From NCBI RefSeq assembly GCF_963678635.1, contig NC_087071.1:20801194-20865193 (forward strand): a DNA stretch of 64,000 nt, in the 5' to 3' direction. The position numbers and the translations under genes are program-made. The notes under the pieces were generated by a model. It searched no databases. It saw only the letters and a list, made by a program, of their open reading frames with translations, and was not told the origin of the DNA. This document shows positions 56,601 to 64,000 of this stretch, piece after piece. This DNA comes from Symsagittifera roscoffensis. Lineage: Eukaryota > Xenacoelomorpha > Acoela > Convolutidae. Every line of letters begins with the position of its first letter. Position 1 is the stretch's first letter.

Positions 56601-57769
56601 TCCATGTCGGCTCTTAAGCGTAACTCCCTCTGTTCCGCCTCTCTTGTCATTCGCGACAAGTTCCTCGTCATATGTTCGTCCGTTCTTTCTTTCAAGCGTT
56701 TTTCGCTTCTGCCAACTTCTTGTCTGTTGCGGTTTATTTCTTCCCGCAGACTTTCTCTTTCAATGTGAACTGCTCTTTCCAGTTCACTCATCCTTATCGA
56801 CATCTGTTCATTTTGTTCTCCTAAACTGCCCACTATGTTGTTTAAGGCTTCCTCTAGTGCTGCCCCGTTATCCATGAGTGGCGTCACTAGTGGTGGTGTA
56901 ACTCTGTCGGTCCCAGGTAGCTTCGTGCTGGTAGAGATCCGGGCCTTGACTCTCTGTCTTGACGTTTTATCATTATTTATTTCAGGATCCGCTAACGCGT
57001 TGCCAAGCCCTCTGGTTCTACTCTCTTCAGGTTGTGGCTCCGAACTTGTCCTAATCGTGAAGTCCTTCGACTGGCCCGGCGTGTTTGCCTCTTTGCTTAT
57101 CGTTGTCACTACACCAAATTTATCCATGGTTCCAGTCTCTCTTCCGACGTGTGCCTCACTCTCCTGGATCGAACTATTGAGACTGACTTGAGATCCAAAG
57201 TCCCCTTGCTCCTCTTCATCCTCTTCCTCCTGGGACTCCCCATCGTTTCCTGCTCCTCCTCCCATGCTGAATGGAAAGATGTTTCCGAAGGTGTTCTTCA
57301 TTCTTTCTGAGAACGATGATGAGGTTGTTTGTTTTCCAGTTCCGCTTGCCATCATAGTGTTGTCTGTCGGAGATCTTCTAGTTGCCGTTACTTCAGTTGA
57401 GATGTCGGACAGTTCCGACATCTCCTCTCGATCCAACGTCCCGGTGGAAGTGGCAAAATCATGGCCTTGTTCTACCGGAGTAGATTCACTCGCCAGCCTT
57501 CTGCCTCTCCCTTCCAGTCCATTTACTCCCTGGTTGTCGTTCATGGTATGGTCCGTATTGACCTCCACTTCTAACAGTTCTCTTCGCTCTTCTGAGGTCT
57601 TTTGACTTCTCGTTTCAACCATTCTGCCTGAAACCGTCCCCTCTTTATCGGACCGGGTTCGCTTGATCCAATCCACAAAAGGATCGGTCATCGTTTTTCT
57701 TTGCTTTTCAGGTATGAATTTCCTAGAGCTATTACCTCGTTTTGGTATCCTTGACTTGTCTAAACTCAT
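50663..57769 (-). CDS. Gag-protease-RT-RNase H polyprotein of the giant element (2368 aa)
   Basis: The N-terminal 300 residues are Ser/Thr/Glu-rich and disordered, then a coiled coil (about 307-410), a Gly/Ser/Arg-rich segment and a capsid region (about 590-740). Two CCHC zinc knuckles start at residues 801 and 853. The aspartic protease has LLDTGAVVSAMP (DTGA at 1160). RT spans about 1480-1720 with YVDD at 1645 (LLMCYVDDVVI) and PFGLCNATATFQRLM. RNase H spans about 1785-1910 (VLDTDAS at 1793, KAEMFAVV, RVDNRALSW, NADSLSK). An unusual extension of about 450 residues (1911-2368) separates RNase H from integrase and contains three LSGE repeats encoded by polypurine-tract-like DNA. Gag and pol share one frame without the usual shift. 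The ORF ends with a TAA directly before the integrase linker. All catalytic residues listed are intact. Confidence 0.93.
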   Translation of the reverse strand: MSLDKSRIPKRGNSSRKFIPEKQRKTMTDPFVDWIKRTRSDKEGTVSGRMVETRSQKTSEERRELLEVEVNTDHTMNDNQGVNGLEGRGRRLASESTPVEQGHDFATSTGTLDREEMSELSDISTEVTATRRSPTDNTMMASGTGKQTTSSSFSERMKNTFGNIFPFSMGGGAGNDGESQEEEDEEEQGDFGSQVSLNSSIQESEAHVGRETGTMDKFGVVTTISKEANTPGQSKDFTIRTSSEPQPEESRTRGLGNALADPEINNDKTSRQRVKARISTSTKLPGTDRVTPPLVTPLMDNGAALEEALNNIVGSLGEQNEQMSIRMSELERAVHIERESLREEINRNRQEVGRSEKRLKERTDEHMTRNLSRMTREAEQRELRLRADMEKLRIQQEQSLGSLDTKIDAMMERRTQAIMDRLDGLLSSKSGPKEGEPNSGGPSREPRVNFNEHQRRKTNGSTRGRGSSSGYATRGNTAWGPNSRASSTGNRQTSNERPTQSTHATGRSDSGNMGHTSPRRSHMGQAGNAHGDSDCRDAPHTEPSTRCEDTQAGHSRDATAMATAFEPLNRSLETFLTRLSRTNERSEKSRRVFKKPRCYKDESDGCIDTWIEVMKLHFEEEDLSERQECSALTSNLEGTALNCVMAKKQYQRDTAEKIFEILLNRFGSGVQGHQAMMRFEKRRQREDETIDKFLDDLEMLRRRSQPDESNRRMNLAVASKFIDGVKNDELRTMLATHYTPLSTNAPTPEELRLKSKEYLLLKPPSRSGYYKNNYGNFNNGPANQGNNWYKPRDDMDKRRSCANCSSTDHQVSACPAYKQGMKAIGFSLEDEDASELDHEDFMRGVIAKFGPRCSFCNLEGHFKSDCPQFWDAVADIKHPRHEEALSGVKASKARLLGEAEARRKDKPQELAAKKMQAVTEEAREPEPATAADDFKIDYKAAAKDALNRVQQELVTKEIEQKVKLELENEKLQEQLNTFEATEFEETKTPSSLDMKLKVISGKRFGMAPQGKKIQSIISVAGHQVIRNLSEPSEFTLMHLDTYADYLRQVEPRTESRAVRALLTTGGPRMKKLHGRYLEVYGSYQIMLNVDGISIYTRTYITTDDDQMGQIYLGEEELKVRRIGHDAMMEQDAVHIGYEADVTAHLLDTNGTKIGVTGLLDTGAVVSAMPIKTWERMGFTREDLIPTNLRLAAANRGAIYVAGRTPVTVLHMGGRNLWMSFLVVENLDDADQFILGRDFVRNFDVMIDLNNGLIRIRNPDRKYVKRPINRIITDENKVPVFLDRKVKLQPGQAVVAIFRMRNLNSLSDSKQVCLVPNPNSQSSVILGRSFSVTRNGLCVSVLLNTLDTTVSIQRGKKLGYALPMRTDYEETQNLKKYSVKDCPYHANKDKILKRINELKSIRKLFSMKSETDDGLSSCSNFPERPSSYELDSDKPVLPEIEHLKGKIGEGDFEKLRDLLDRNAEVFSKHKADIGCCNFVEHEIELEEGAVPHREGARRMTPHKSEACRAEIEMLLEYDMIEPSKSPWACGVVMAKKKGGQLRFCCDFRYLNAVTIKDAYPIPRIDESLSKLGDAKFFTTLDLGSAFWQVPLRKKDREKTGFACELGLYQWKRMPFGLCNATATFQRLMAQALTGVTKKYGNLLMCYVDDVVIATPTLEDHIDRLDEVFGCMKRAGLKCKPSKCEILRDSIKYLGRMVDRHGVRPDPEAVEAVLTWKAPRTDTQLMSFLGFANYYREFIKGYADKVYPMQKLMRNKGKKFEWNDEAQVAFENIKRELCEAPVLGMPTEKGMYVLDTDASVVAISGILHQEQEWNGRTVLRPIAYGSKVLSDTEMKYGAPKAEMFAVVTFVEKYRAYLGSAPFKLRVDNRALSWLKTYSMDQSYIGRWIVRLDGYHMIIEHRMRDKHQNADSLSKKTEFYERLEQKQANQAEVKEGFSFLDKETYEALPLTRWLDKSGHPIPGHPELPVEKAAEIKILSREDPVPLDLLLRSNLVQQELSRMNINSLSLLDKTVQVTPQVMRILGGLLEREVTRDDPEWTAAVASLTVSEKVKIMPSRQQHEENKRDCRTIVQQLVSSIPQEILTSTSYGQKGRESGKQKKTVTFVDRDKEGGVVKQNLLQDYLSGEKDKEKNQRSQDQHPGQGNLSGESEIDEKIPGEKQDLENKVLSGEFRWMRRKYGHDLEERAVSSTTPSTDDKSESSRMNTYSDRDSTSGSELSELAIHTLLVETRARNLDREVYQDPDSDRYLIPSERVFDNAADDLETIAVSKRSISLLPQKEVVRTDLQPFQQETQPLAKIWCVKMEEDTHQPNELNSQMRVMKTYLKARYRLSDLLRAQRNDRMTSNLKRWIENGAPDKGDLEEDSYRILRQ
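51265..51408 (-). repeat. Internal copies of the polypurine-tract sequence
   Basis: The minus strand carries TGTCCGGGGAGT at 51265-51276 and 51331-51342, and TGTCCGGGGAGA at 51397-51408; another exact copy is at 48778-48789. It is the same 12-mer that abuts the 3' LTR (37955-37966). Three of these are spaced by 66 bp in the extension between RNase H and integrase and encode LSGE. Central polypurine tracts in other elements prime extra plus strands. Confidence 0.7.
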
Positions 57770-58551
57770 TCTTTATTTGTCACTTTCCTATGCCTACTCT
57801 TGACTCAATTGCTAGAGACCTTATAGTTTTATTAACAATAATAATGACACAACACAATAAATTTCACCAGATTCTATTAAATAGTGACCACGAATCCCTG
57901 TATGTTGTCAGAGTACAGTTTGTATGAAATTTATTCACACTAGCCGATTATCGGTCCAAAGATCTGGAAACTAGCACAATATGATGTTATCAGTCAATTT
58001 AAAAGATAGTGTAGTCACCACCCAATCAAGCACAGTTTAGGTTGATTTAAAATCAAAAACAAAAAAAATATATATTGACACAATATGAATGTATATATAT
58101 GAAAAAAACGTATGTGTCTTGTACTCTTAGTCGGTCGCAGTACAATAGTCGAACCTGTCTTTTAAAGAAAAAGCTTTCCCTGCTTGGTGCTGCACCAAAC
58201 AGACAAAACTTTGAAGGCAGTAATTTTCTCAAGTGGGCGTCTATTGCACCCACCGAGTACTGTGTTACCTATCTGCCTTCGGACTGCCCGAGCTAGACCT
58301 ACTAAAATCCTCAGGGCAGTTACTTTTCCCAAAAACGTATCATGTTTCAATCCACACCAATGAGTCACGCTCTTTTTAATTTAGACTTAGTGTCGCGAAT
58401 ATCCGAGTTCGGACCTGTTTTGTATTATTCTGGTTCTTTTTGAGAGGCAAGTTACCAGTGCAGTCACTGATACCTAGCCTGTGTATTAATAACCTAATAC
58501 CTCTCGCTTTTTAGTCTTTCTTTCGTTTACCTAAGTCCTTAATAAAATGAT

Positions 58552-60190
58552 ACCCCTCCGGATTTGCACAAATAGGACCCTTCCGGACTGTCAGAATATA
58601 GACCCCTCCGGATTGGGACCCCTCGGAATTAGCAACTATAAGACCCCTCCGGATTCGGACCCCTCCGGTTTTGTGGAAAGTAGACCCCTCCGGATTCGGA
58701 CCCCTCTGACTTTGAAAAATTTCGACCCCTCCGGATTGGGAGCCCTTAGCTCTGTCAAAGTAGCTTTTTGTAGTTTTCTTAATTTCAGCTTATACCCCTC
58801 CGGATACGTTCTGCGTTGCTTTTATGCTGTTTGAATTAACTGGGAAGGGTATAGGGTCCTTTCCTAGACCCCTCCGGATTGAAGTTAAGGCACTTATTTG
58901 ACAATTCACACTAACGGTGAAGGGTCTTATCACTTGCCTAACTTCGACTCTATTATGGTTGTCTTGTGCCTTCAGCCTTCCCTTTTTGTCTAGAACTGTC
59001 CTAAGTTACTTAGTTCAATCGCTATCAACTTTTGGTAGGGGTATAAGGGTTTTTCAGAAAAATTTATAAAACGTGAAGGGTGTACCCCTCCGAATTTGTG
59101 TAATTTGCTAAAAACAATCTCAAAAAATTTTCTCGCTCGCTTTTCCGAAAAATTTCTGATCCTATTAGTAAGCTCAGCTAATTTCTGATCTATTGGTACC
59201 AAGATCAACTCGATATGATCAGTAGTTCCAAAGTTATTAACCAAAACGTCTTTTTTCCGAACTCAAAAAATTTTCTCTCTTATAGGTTCCGCCTAACTTT
59301 TTCCGCAAATCTGGTCCTTTCGACCTAAAAAATATTGATCCGAGCTCAGAAGGCCTATACTCTTCTAGTTCAATGCAAAAGACCCAATCTAAAACGCTAT
59401 TGTAGAAAAATTTTGCGAAAAACTATGCTACCTGGACCCCTCCGGATTGATGAATCCACCAAATCAAACACGTTATGTTCGATTTCTCTGCAACCCGGAA
59501 GGCTTTCGGGTAGCGGATTTTAAGACTTGTAGATTCACTAGTGGACGTTGTCCGAACAACTATTTTTACTGTCCTACCTCAAAAATTTCAAAAAATTTTC
59601 TAAATTTTTAGTGTTTCTTACTATCAAAAATTGGGAAAATTTGGTTTTTGGTACCAAACTAGTTCCAACCACTTCCGAACTAAAGTTAACCGGTTCTACT
59701 TATTACAGTAGTGCAGTTACGATGTAACACACTAACTTAGCGCTTTTTTCCGTTTCAAAAAATATCGATATCTCAAAAATCGCGACTTGTGGGGGGATCA
59801 AAATATCGCTATTTTGACCCTAAAAACCGGTCTGTTTTCGTTGTTTTTCACTGAAAAACGATATGTGACTATTAATATAGGCTATATGAATAATAATATT
59901 AGTAATACTATACCCCTCCGGGTTTGTTTATTATCCGAATTAAGGTGCTTAACTCGGATATTCGCAGTTCGGTGAAGGGTCACTACAGTGCAGCACTGTC
60001 GAGCCCCCCACAGATTACTATCTTACTTTTTGTACCAAAAGGGATACAAAACTTGTTAACGATACCCAACAGTCGATTGTTGTTGTCGTTGAGCCCCTTC
60101 TTGTTGCTCCTTGAACTGCTTGCCGGATCGGTCTTCACCCAAGACCCTTCCGAATTGAGCGCAAATCAGCTGACCCTTCCGGATTGAGCG
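58552..60190 (-). repeat. About 17 copies of an AATCCGGAGGGGTC motif
   Basis: On the plus strand the motif reads (G/T)ACCCCTCCGGATT. Copies start near 58552, 58577, 58602, 58616, 58641, 58657, 58691, 58707, 58726, 58791, 58868, 59092, 59434, 59908, 60143 and 60170, with a weaker one at 60527; some vary (CCCTTCC, CCGAATT, TCTGAC). Inverted versions (AATCCGGAAGG) occur at 60579 and in both LTRs. Nine of them lie within 190 bp. The sequence resembles the element's PPT (TCCGGGGAG). Function unknown. Confidence 0.8.
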
Positions 60191-60716
60191 CAATTTATCA
60201 TTAACGTGCTTAAATGCTCAAATAACCCTACAGTACAAGCCTCACAAACGGGCTACAAAATTGATCGTAACGATCCTGACTGATATAAATGCCTGTAACA
60301 ACAATATATCTATCAACAACAAACGGGGGGGTTGAATCACATCTTGTCTGGGGGGATGATTTCTACTGATTTTTTACTTTTTTTACTGTTTTTGGTTTTT
60401 TCGGTTATTTTTTATGTTTTTTGTTTTTCTTGGGTACTATACTACTTTTTGTTTGGTTTTGCTGATATCTTTAAGTGTTTTTGGTCACAAACCACTCAGG
60501 GGATGAGGGGTTCATGATTCCCCCCACCCTTCCTGGTTCGTGAATTTTCGGTCTTAACTAGGTTAAAAAACTATTCACGGTAATCCGGAAGGCTTCCGCG
60601 TTCCGAACTACCCTTCCGCCCCGGCAGTTTAGGCCTATTAAGGGCGTTAATGTGAGCATCCGCTCGGCGCGGAGTGCTCGTTAACGGTTCCGCCGGTCAT
60701 GATGTTATGAAAGAAT

Positions 60717-60733
60717 AACACCCAGGAGCGCCA
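60717..60733 (-). other. Candidate primer binding site
   Basis: Twelve nucleotides inside the 5' LTR edge the sense strand reads TGGCGCTCCTGGGTGTT. TGG at the start fits pairing with the CCA end of a tRNA whose 3' end would be ACCCAGGAGCGCCA. The 12-nt offset is larger than usual, and the tRNA identity cannot be assigned without the host tRNA set. Confidence 0.45.
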
Positions 60734-60745
60734 TAAAAACATACA

Positions 60746-61666
60746 TGTAACATTCGCCCGGAAGATACATATCGACGGATAACAAAACTAAGTCTTAAGA
60801 CGACTGGCTAGCGTCTAAACAGAGCTTTGCATGTTTTTCACCGTCTCTACCAAGCCAGTACTTTTCGGTGGTCTTTCTTACATCAGGCTGACAAAAACGT
60901 TACTGTTCTCCGGCTTCGACCAGAACGCTCAAATTAACTGAATTACATGCAAAAATAGTGAGCTCATGGCTGGGTCTCAGTATCCCCAGACCACGAGGTC
61001 ACTCCTAAAAACAGGGCTACTACTTATCATATTACTATTGTTTTTGTTCAGTAGATAAAAATCATCATCTCCATCGAAGATGGATCAACCCTTTCCCCCA
61101 ACTCCTAGCACCTCATCCTTGTCAAAACTAATCAAAATATCAGTTAAATTCAAGTCAGGACATGACAGGATGCTAAAAGTTTATGTGAGTTAATAAAAGT
61201 TTCTGTCCCGAGACCCTTCCGGATTCTTGAATCCGCCGAATCAAGCTCCTTACTCTTGATTTCTTGCTAATCCGGAAGGCTGGTTCTCACCCTTCACCGT
61301 TGTTGGCAACGGCCTTGCAACTATTGTAGCAGCACAATAGTTGCAACTCGGAGCGTTCTCTGCTATTCTGTAGTTCGTTGTCGTTTTCCAATCTCGATTT
61401 TCGTACTGTTCGCAATCGCAGATAAAAGTTGTTCTGTTTTTTACTCGCTTTTTTGTTAAAATGGCCGTTTCAGCATTTCTCAGAAATGTGACGTCATCAT
61501 TCGAATTTTTAAAAATTTAAAATACTAGAATATTCTAGCCCTCACCGTTTGGCTAAACGTTCCAATAACGTCGCTAATCCTTCGAAATCATCAACTCGGA
61601 AGGCTTACTGCTCAAAATTCGAATCCTGCATAAATTGTATTTTGGCCATTCTGGTCGAATGTCACA
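60746..61666 (-). repeat. 5' LTR of the giant element
   Basis: Upstream LTR in the sense direction and the expected promoter of the element. It carries the same TGACGTCA palindrome (61489-61496) and CTAGAATATTCTAG palindrome (61525-61538) as the other LTR, and the same hairpin cluster at 61215-61346. No convincing TATA box could be singled out among several A/T-rich stretches. Confidence 0.95.
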
Positions 61667-61804
61667 AATAAATAAATTTATCAAAACACATCTTACACTA
61701 AAATGAACTAAAATAACATTGCTATTTTTCATATAAATTTAAAATTATTCCACCCAATCTTTCTATAGGCTGCCACTGTTTCATCTTCAAGGTACAGTTT
61801 ATGA

Positions 61805-62476
61805 AAAAAACAACCAACCAAAACCCCACTCACATGTGCAAGTGGTGCTGAATTTAACTTGACACATGCGCTTCACTGTGCAAATGGTGGTTGCACACAT
61901 ATAAGACACAATGAAATTAGAGACACATTCGCCAACCTCATGAACGAGGTTTGCCATGACGTCGAGATTGAGCCGAAACTTCAGCCGTTGCAAGGCGAAA
62001 GCTTTATCAACAATTCAACTACAACAGAAGATGAGGCACGACTTGACATTAAGGCAAACGGACTCTGGGGTTCACGATTCAGCCGCTCGTTTTTTGATGT
62101 GAAAATTTTCAATCCCCATGCCAAAACATCGCGAAAACTGCATAAGGATGCATACAAATACCACGAAACGCTGAAGAGCTCCAAATATCAGCAAAGAATT
62201 TTAACCGTAGAGCAGAGAAGCTTCTGCCCGCTAATTTTTGGATGCACCAGTGGCGCTGCTCCAAGAGCCACGCGGACGATGCAGCGATTGGCCGAAAAAC
62301 TAAGTGAAAAAAGACAAGAAAGCTATCCAGAATCTATAAACTACATAAGAACTAAAATAAGCTTCGCGCTTCTGAGGAGCTCTATACTTTGTAGAAGGGG
62401 GTGCAGATCGCTATGTAAAGTTCAATTTAGCGACAACTCCATAAGCGCTATTGTAGAGGAAGGACGACTAAGATAA
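61805..62476 (+). pseudogene. C-terminal domain of an RT-encoding element (nuclease-like)
   Basis: An open frame without its own start (open from 61805, stop at 62474) begins with a metal-binding-like segment (C, then HALHCANGG) followed by IRHNEIRDTFANLMNEVC, EARLDIKANGLWG and FFDVKIFNPHAK, then a tail with SFCPLIFGCTSG and RTKISFALLRSSILC. This block is found at the end of RT-containing mobile-element proteins in many marine invertebrates. The R-H-N...D and LDI...FFDVK pattern resembles restriction-like (PD-(D/E)XK) endonucleases. The RT part that should precede it is missing, so this is a truncated copy. Family assignment is from memory of the motif pattern, not a search. Confidence 0.55.
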
Positions 62477-62961
62477 ATTAACATTACGACGATGCATTTA
62501 ATGCTGATTTATGACTTCATCGCTGATATATATGCATTTTTACATCGCTGGTATGACCCTATCCAGCTTTTGCACTTACCGTAACTAAACGGAAGGGCCC
62601 CTTTTGTAATCTAGTTTTAATTTATCAAAAAATAAGATCTTTAGTCTGAATTCGAGAGTATAATATGTTCTAATTTATTGTTCCAATACTAATATGTGAA
62701 ACGCGAACAACCCGTCATTGTGAACCACTTCGACGCAGATGAATTCTATTATTGATTACATAATTTATTATGTAATTACAGTTGATTAAATTTGATTGGT
62801 CAAAAATTTTAAAAGCAATTTTATAAAAAATTCTCATTTTTCAGATCTTTGATCGTTTTGTAAATATTGTAAAAAAAATTGAATCCTGATGATGCACAAA
62901 CTGTGCGAAAACGTTTGAAGTAACATTTCAAAATTCTTACATTAGTATTAGCTCTAATCTC
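62477..62961. other. Spacer between two LINE fragments
   Basis: About 480 bp of AT-rich DNA with no supported gene. It may be the 3' untranslated tail of the fragment at 61805-62476, but no poly-A tract or simple tail marks an end. Confidence 0.4.
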
Positions 62962-64000
62962 GTGAACACGCGGCCGCAAATCTATTGCACACATGGTTAC
63001 CTTGTTCATGTACGCCAGGTCAAAGTTCAAAAAACTACTGATGGCCCTGACGGTCTGCCGTATTGGTTATACCGTGAAATCGCCCATAATGTAGCAGAGC
63101 CTTTGACGTACATTTTGAATCTGTCTTTATCAAGTACGGTTTTTCCTGAAACTTGGAAACTTGGTTGCATAAAGCCTATTCCGAAGTGCCCCCTTCCATC
63201 TGAGATTTCTGATTTGCGGCCTATCTGTCTGACTTCTATTATTGCTCGTGTGTTTGAGCGAATTGTATTTGACAGCTTTGTATCTAAGCGATATCATTCA
63301 ACCCTGTCAGACGATCAGTTCGGTTTTCGAAAAGGTTCCTTAACTACGTGTGCGCTTATCAAGCTACTAAACGATGTTTACTGCCTCCGTTTAGAACAGG
63401 ACTACGTTAGACTCATCACTCTTGATTTAAGCAAAGCGTTCGACTCTATTTCTCACCGTGCTATTATTTATGGATTTCATAAGCTCATTATAACCCCTTT
63501 CTATTGAACTGGTACAACAGATTTTTTTTCTGGTCGCATACACTCAACTTTTGTAAACGATCATTTATCTTGGGAACTAACTATCAGTCAAGGCGATCCG
63601 CAAGGGACAGTAAACTGACACCGCTTTTCAACAGTGGTACAAATGACGTATCAGTTGCATCTGACATTCCTGAAAGATGTTGTAGGCTTAGCAAATTCGC
63701 TGATGATTTAACCCCAGTTGTCGGAGGTCGCATAGGTGAACAATATTAATACGTGACGTTATTAATAATTAATGTACTCGAAGTCCAATTTAACTCCAAA
63801 AACTTGACGCTGAATCAAAAGAGTTTCTTTTATCGTTTAAAAAAGGTCAACGACCTAGAACTAGTCCTGATAACTGGAGTTGAACGTGTGACTTTGCGAA
63901 AGGTACTCGGTGTCATGTTTGACGAGAATCTGTCGTTCAAGGAGAACATTGCGTCAGTATCATGTCTGTTTTTTGGTGCGCCTCAAACGTCTGAACTATA
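62962..64000 (+). pseudogene. Non-LTR reverse transcriptase fragment, broken, runs off the window
   Basis: The frame from 62962 contains the RT motifs TDGPDGLPYWLYREIA, TWKLGCIKPIPK, LRPICLTSIIARVFER, DDQFGFRKGSLTTCALI and LDLSKAFDSISH, then stops at 63505. Same-frame sequence continues past the stop with GRIHSTFVNDHLSWEL and ISQGDPQGTV; the catalytic block SKFADDLTPVV is in another frame (about 63690). Near the window edge LRKVLGVMFDENLSFKENI is the usual RT C-terminal block. It differs from the LINE in the ANAPC11 intron. No endonuclease part is present, so it is 5'-truncated. Confidence 0.8.

Larger units (their letters stand above)
57770..60745 (-). other. Leader of the giant element, about 3 kb
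   Basis: Untranslated in sense direction between the 5' LTR and gag. It holds a candidate PBS near the LTR, a dense array of CCGGAGGGG-type motifs, and otherwise AT-rich sequence with T- and A-runs. Short antisense open frames are not supported. A leader this long is far beyond the few hundred bases usual for Gypsy elements. Confidence 0.75.
37033..61666 (-). mobile_element. Giant Ty3/Gypsy-type LTR retrotransposon, 24.6 kb
   Basis: Two 921-bp direct repeats (37033-37953 and 60746-61666) bound 22.8 kb of internal DNA. The LTRs are TG...CA bounded with near-perfect terminal inverted repeats (TGTRACATTCG). By eye they differ only at 37491 (C) and 61204 (T), so the insertion is recent. Sense is the minus strand. 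Order: leader, gag-PR-RT-RH, integrase, macro-like ORF, 2231-aa ORF with SGNH domain, 770-aa ORF, PPT. Domain order RT-RH-IN and the gag zinc knuckles place it in Metaviridae (Ty3/Gypsy). Typical Gypsy elements are 5 to 8 kb; giant relatives such as planarian Burro and plant Ogre are known, but whether this is related to either needs a tree. No clear target-site duplication. Its reading frames carry one stop, one frame change and one duplication, so this copy may not be autonomous despite its youth. Confidence 0.95.

Noticed and set aside
58552-58740. CRISPR-like array from the regularly repeated CCCCTCCGGATT motif
   Set aside because: Repeats are only about 14 bp with irregular spacing, no cas genes, and a eukaryotic retroelement context.
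60332-60517. Plus-strand open frame with a very hydrophobic, Phe-rich product in the leader of the giant element
   Set aside because: It is antisense to the element, arises from a T-rich stretch and lacks any recognisable family; most likely chance.

Overview
This is a eukaryotic (metazoan) genomic window, AT-rich and repeat-dense. Three conserved animal genes can be read, all on the minus strand: a CEP57-family centrosomal protein (2 exons), ANAPC11 (2 exons) and holocytochrome c synthase HCCS (2 exons). All have GT-AG introns. Each start codon lies only 3 to 8 nt downstream of a TTTCAG/TTTGCAG acceptor-like site, and HCCS and ANAPC11 are separated by only about 107 bp from stop to start. 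That is the layout of an operon resolved by spliced-leader trans-splicing, as known in several invertebrate phyla. I cannot name the species.

Layout. 1-17430: a two-level repeat array. A 1.44-1.5 kb unit occurs three times, followed by a tail of about 4 kb carrying a Ty3/Gypsy-type gag relic, and this block is itself duplicated (1-8806 and 8930-17430). 18773-22096: CEP57-like gene. 22100-28790: intergenic DNA with a small TTAA/CCC inverted-repeat element, a dispersed repeat family and degenerate tandem repeats. 28792-35895: ANAPC11, whose single intron of about 6.85 kb holds a dead, oppositely oriented non-LTR retrotransposon (ORF1, APE-type endonuclease, reverse transcriptase) and 181-bp tandem repeats. 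36003-36905: HCCS.

37033-61666: the main feature, a 24.6 kb LTR retrotransposon on the minus strand with 921-bp LTRs that appear to differ at one position, so it is a young insertion. In sense order it has the 5' LTR, a candidate PBS, a 3 kb leader full of a CCGGAGGGG-type motif, a gag-protease-RT-RNase H ORF (2368 aa), integrase in the same frame behind one TAA codon, and a -1-frame ORF containing a macro-like domain. A huge downstream region follows (2231 aa plus 770 aa). It carries an SGNH/GDSL-type hydrolase domain with a complete S-N-D-H set and two degenerate related modules. Last are the PPT and 3' LTR. A 65-bp duplication appears to have split the 2231/770 ORFs. This element, with extra SGNH and macro-like domains and internal copies of its own polypurine tract, is the best candidate for an undescribed system here.

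61667-64000: fragments of other non-LTR retrotransposons, running off the window end. The 3' LTR of the giant element sits 128 bp upstream of the HCCS start codon in the same orientation, so it may now influence the HCCS-ANAPC11 unit.
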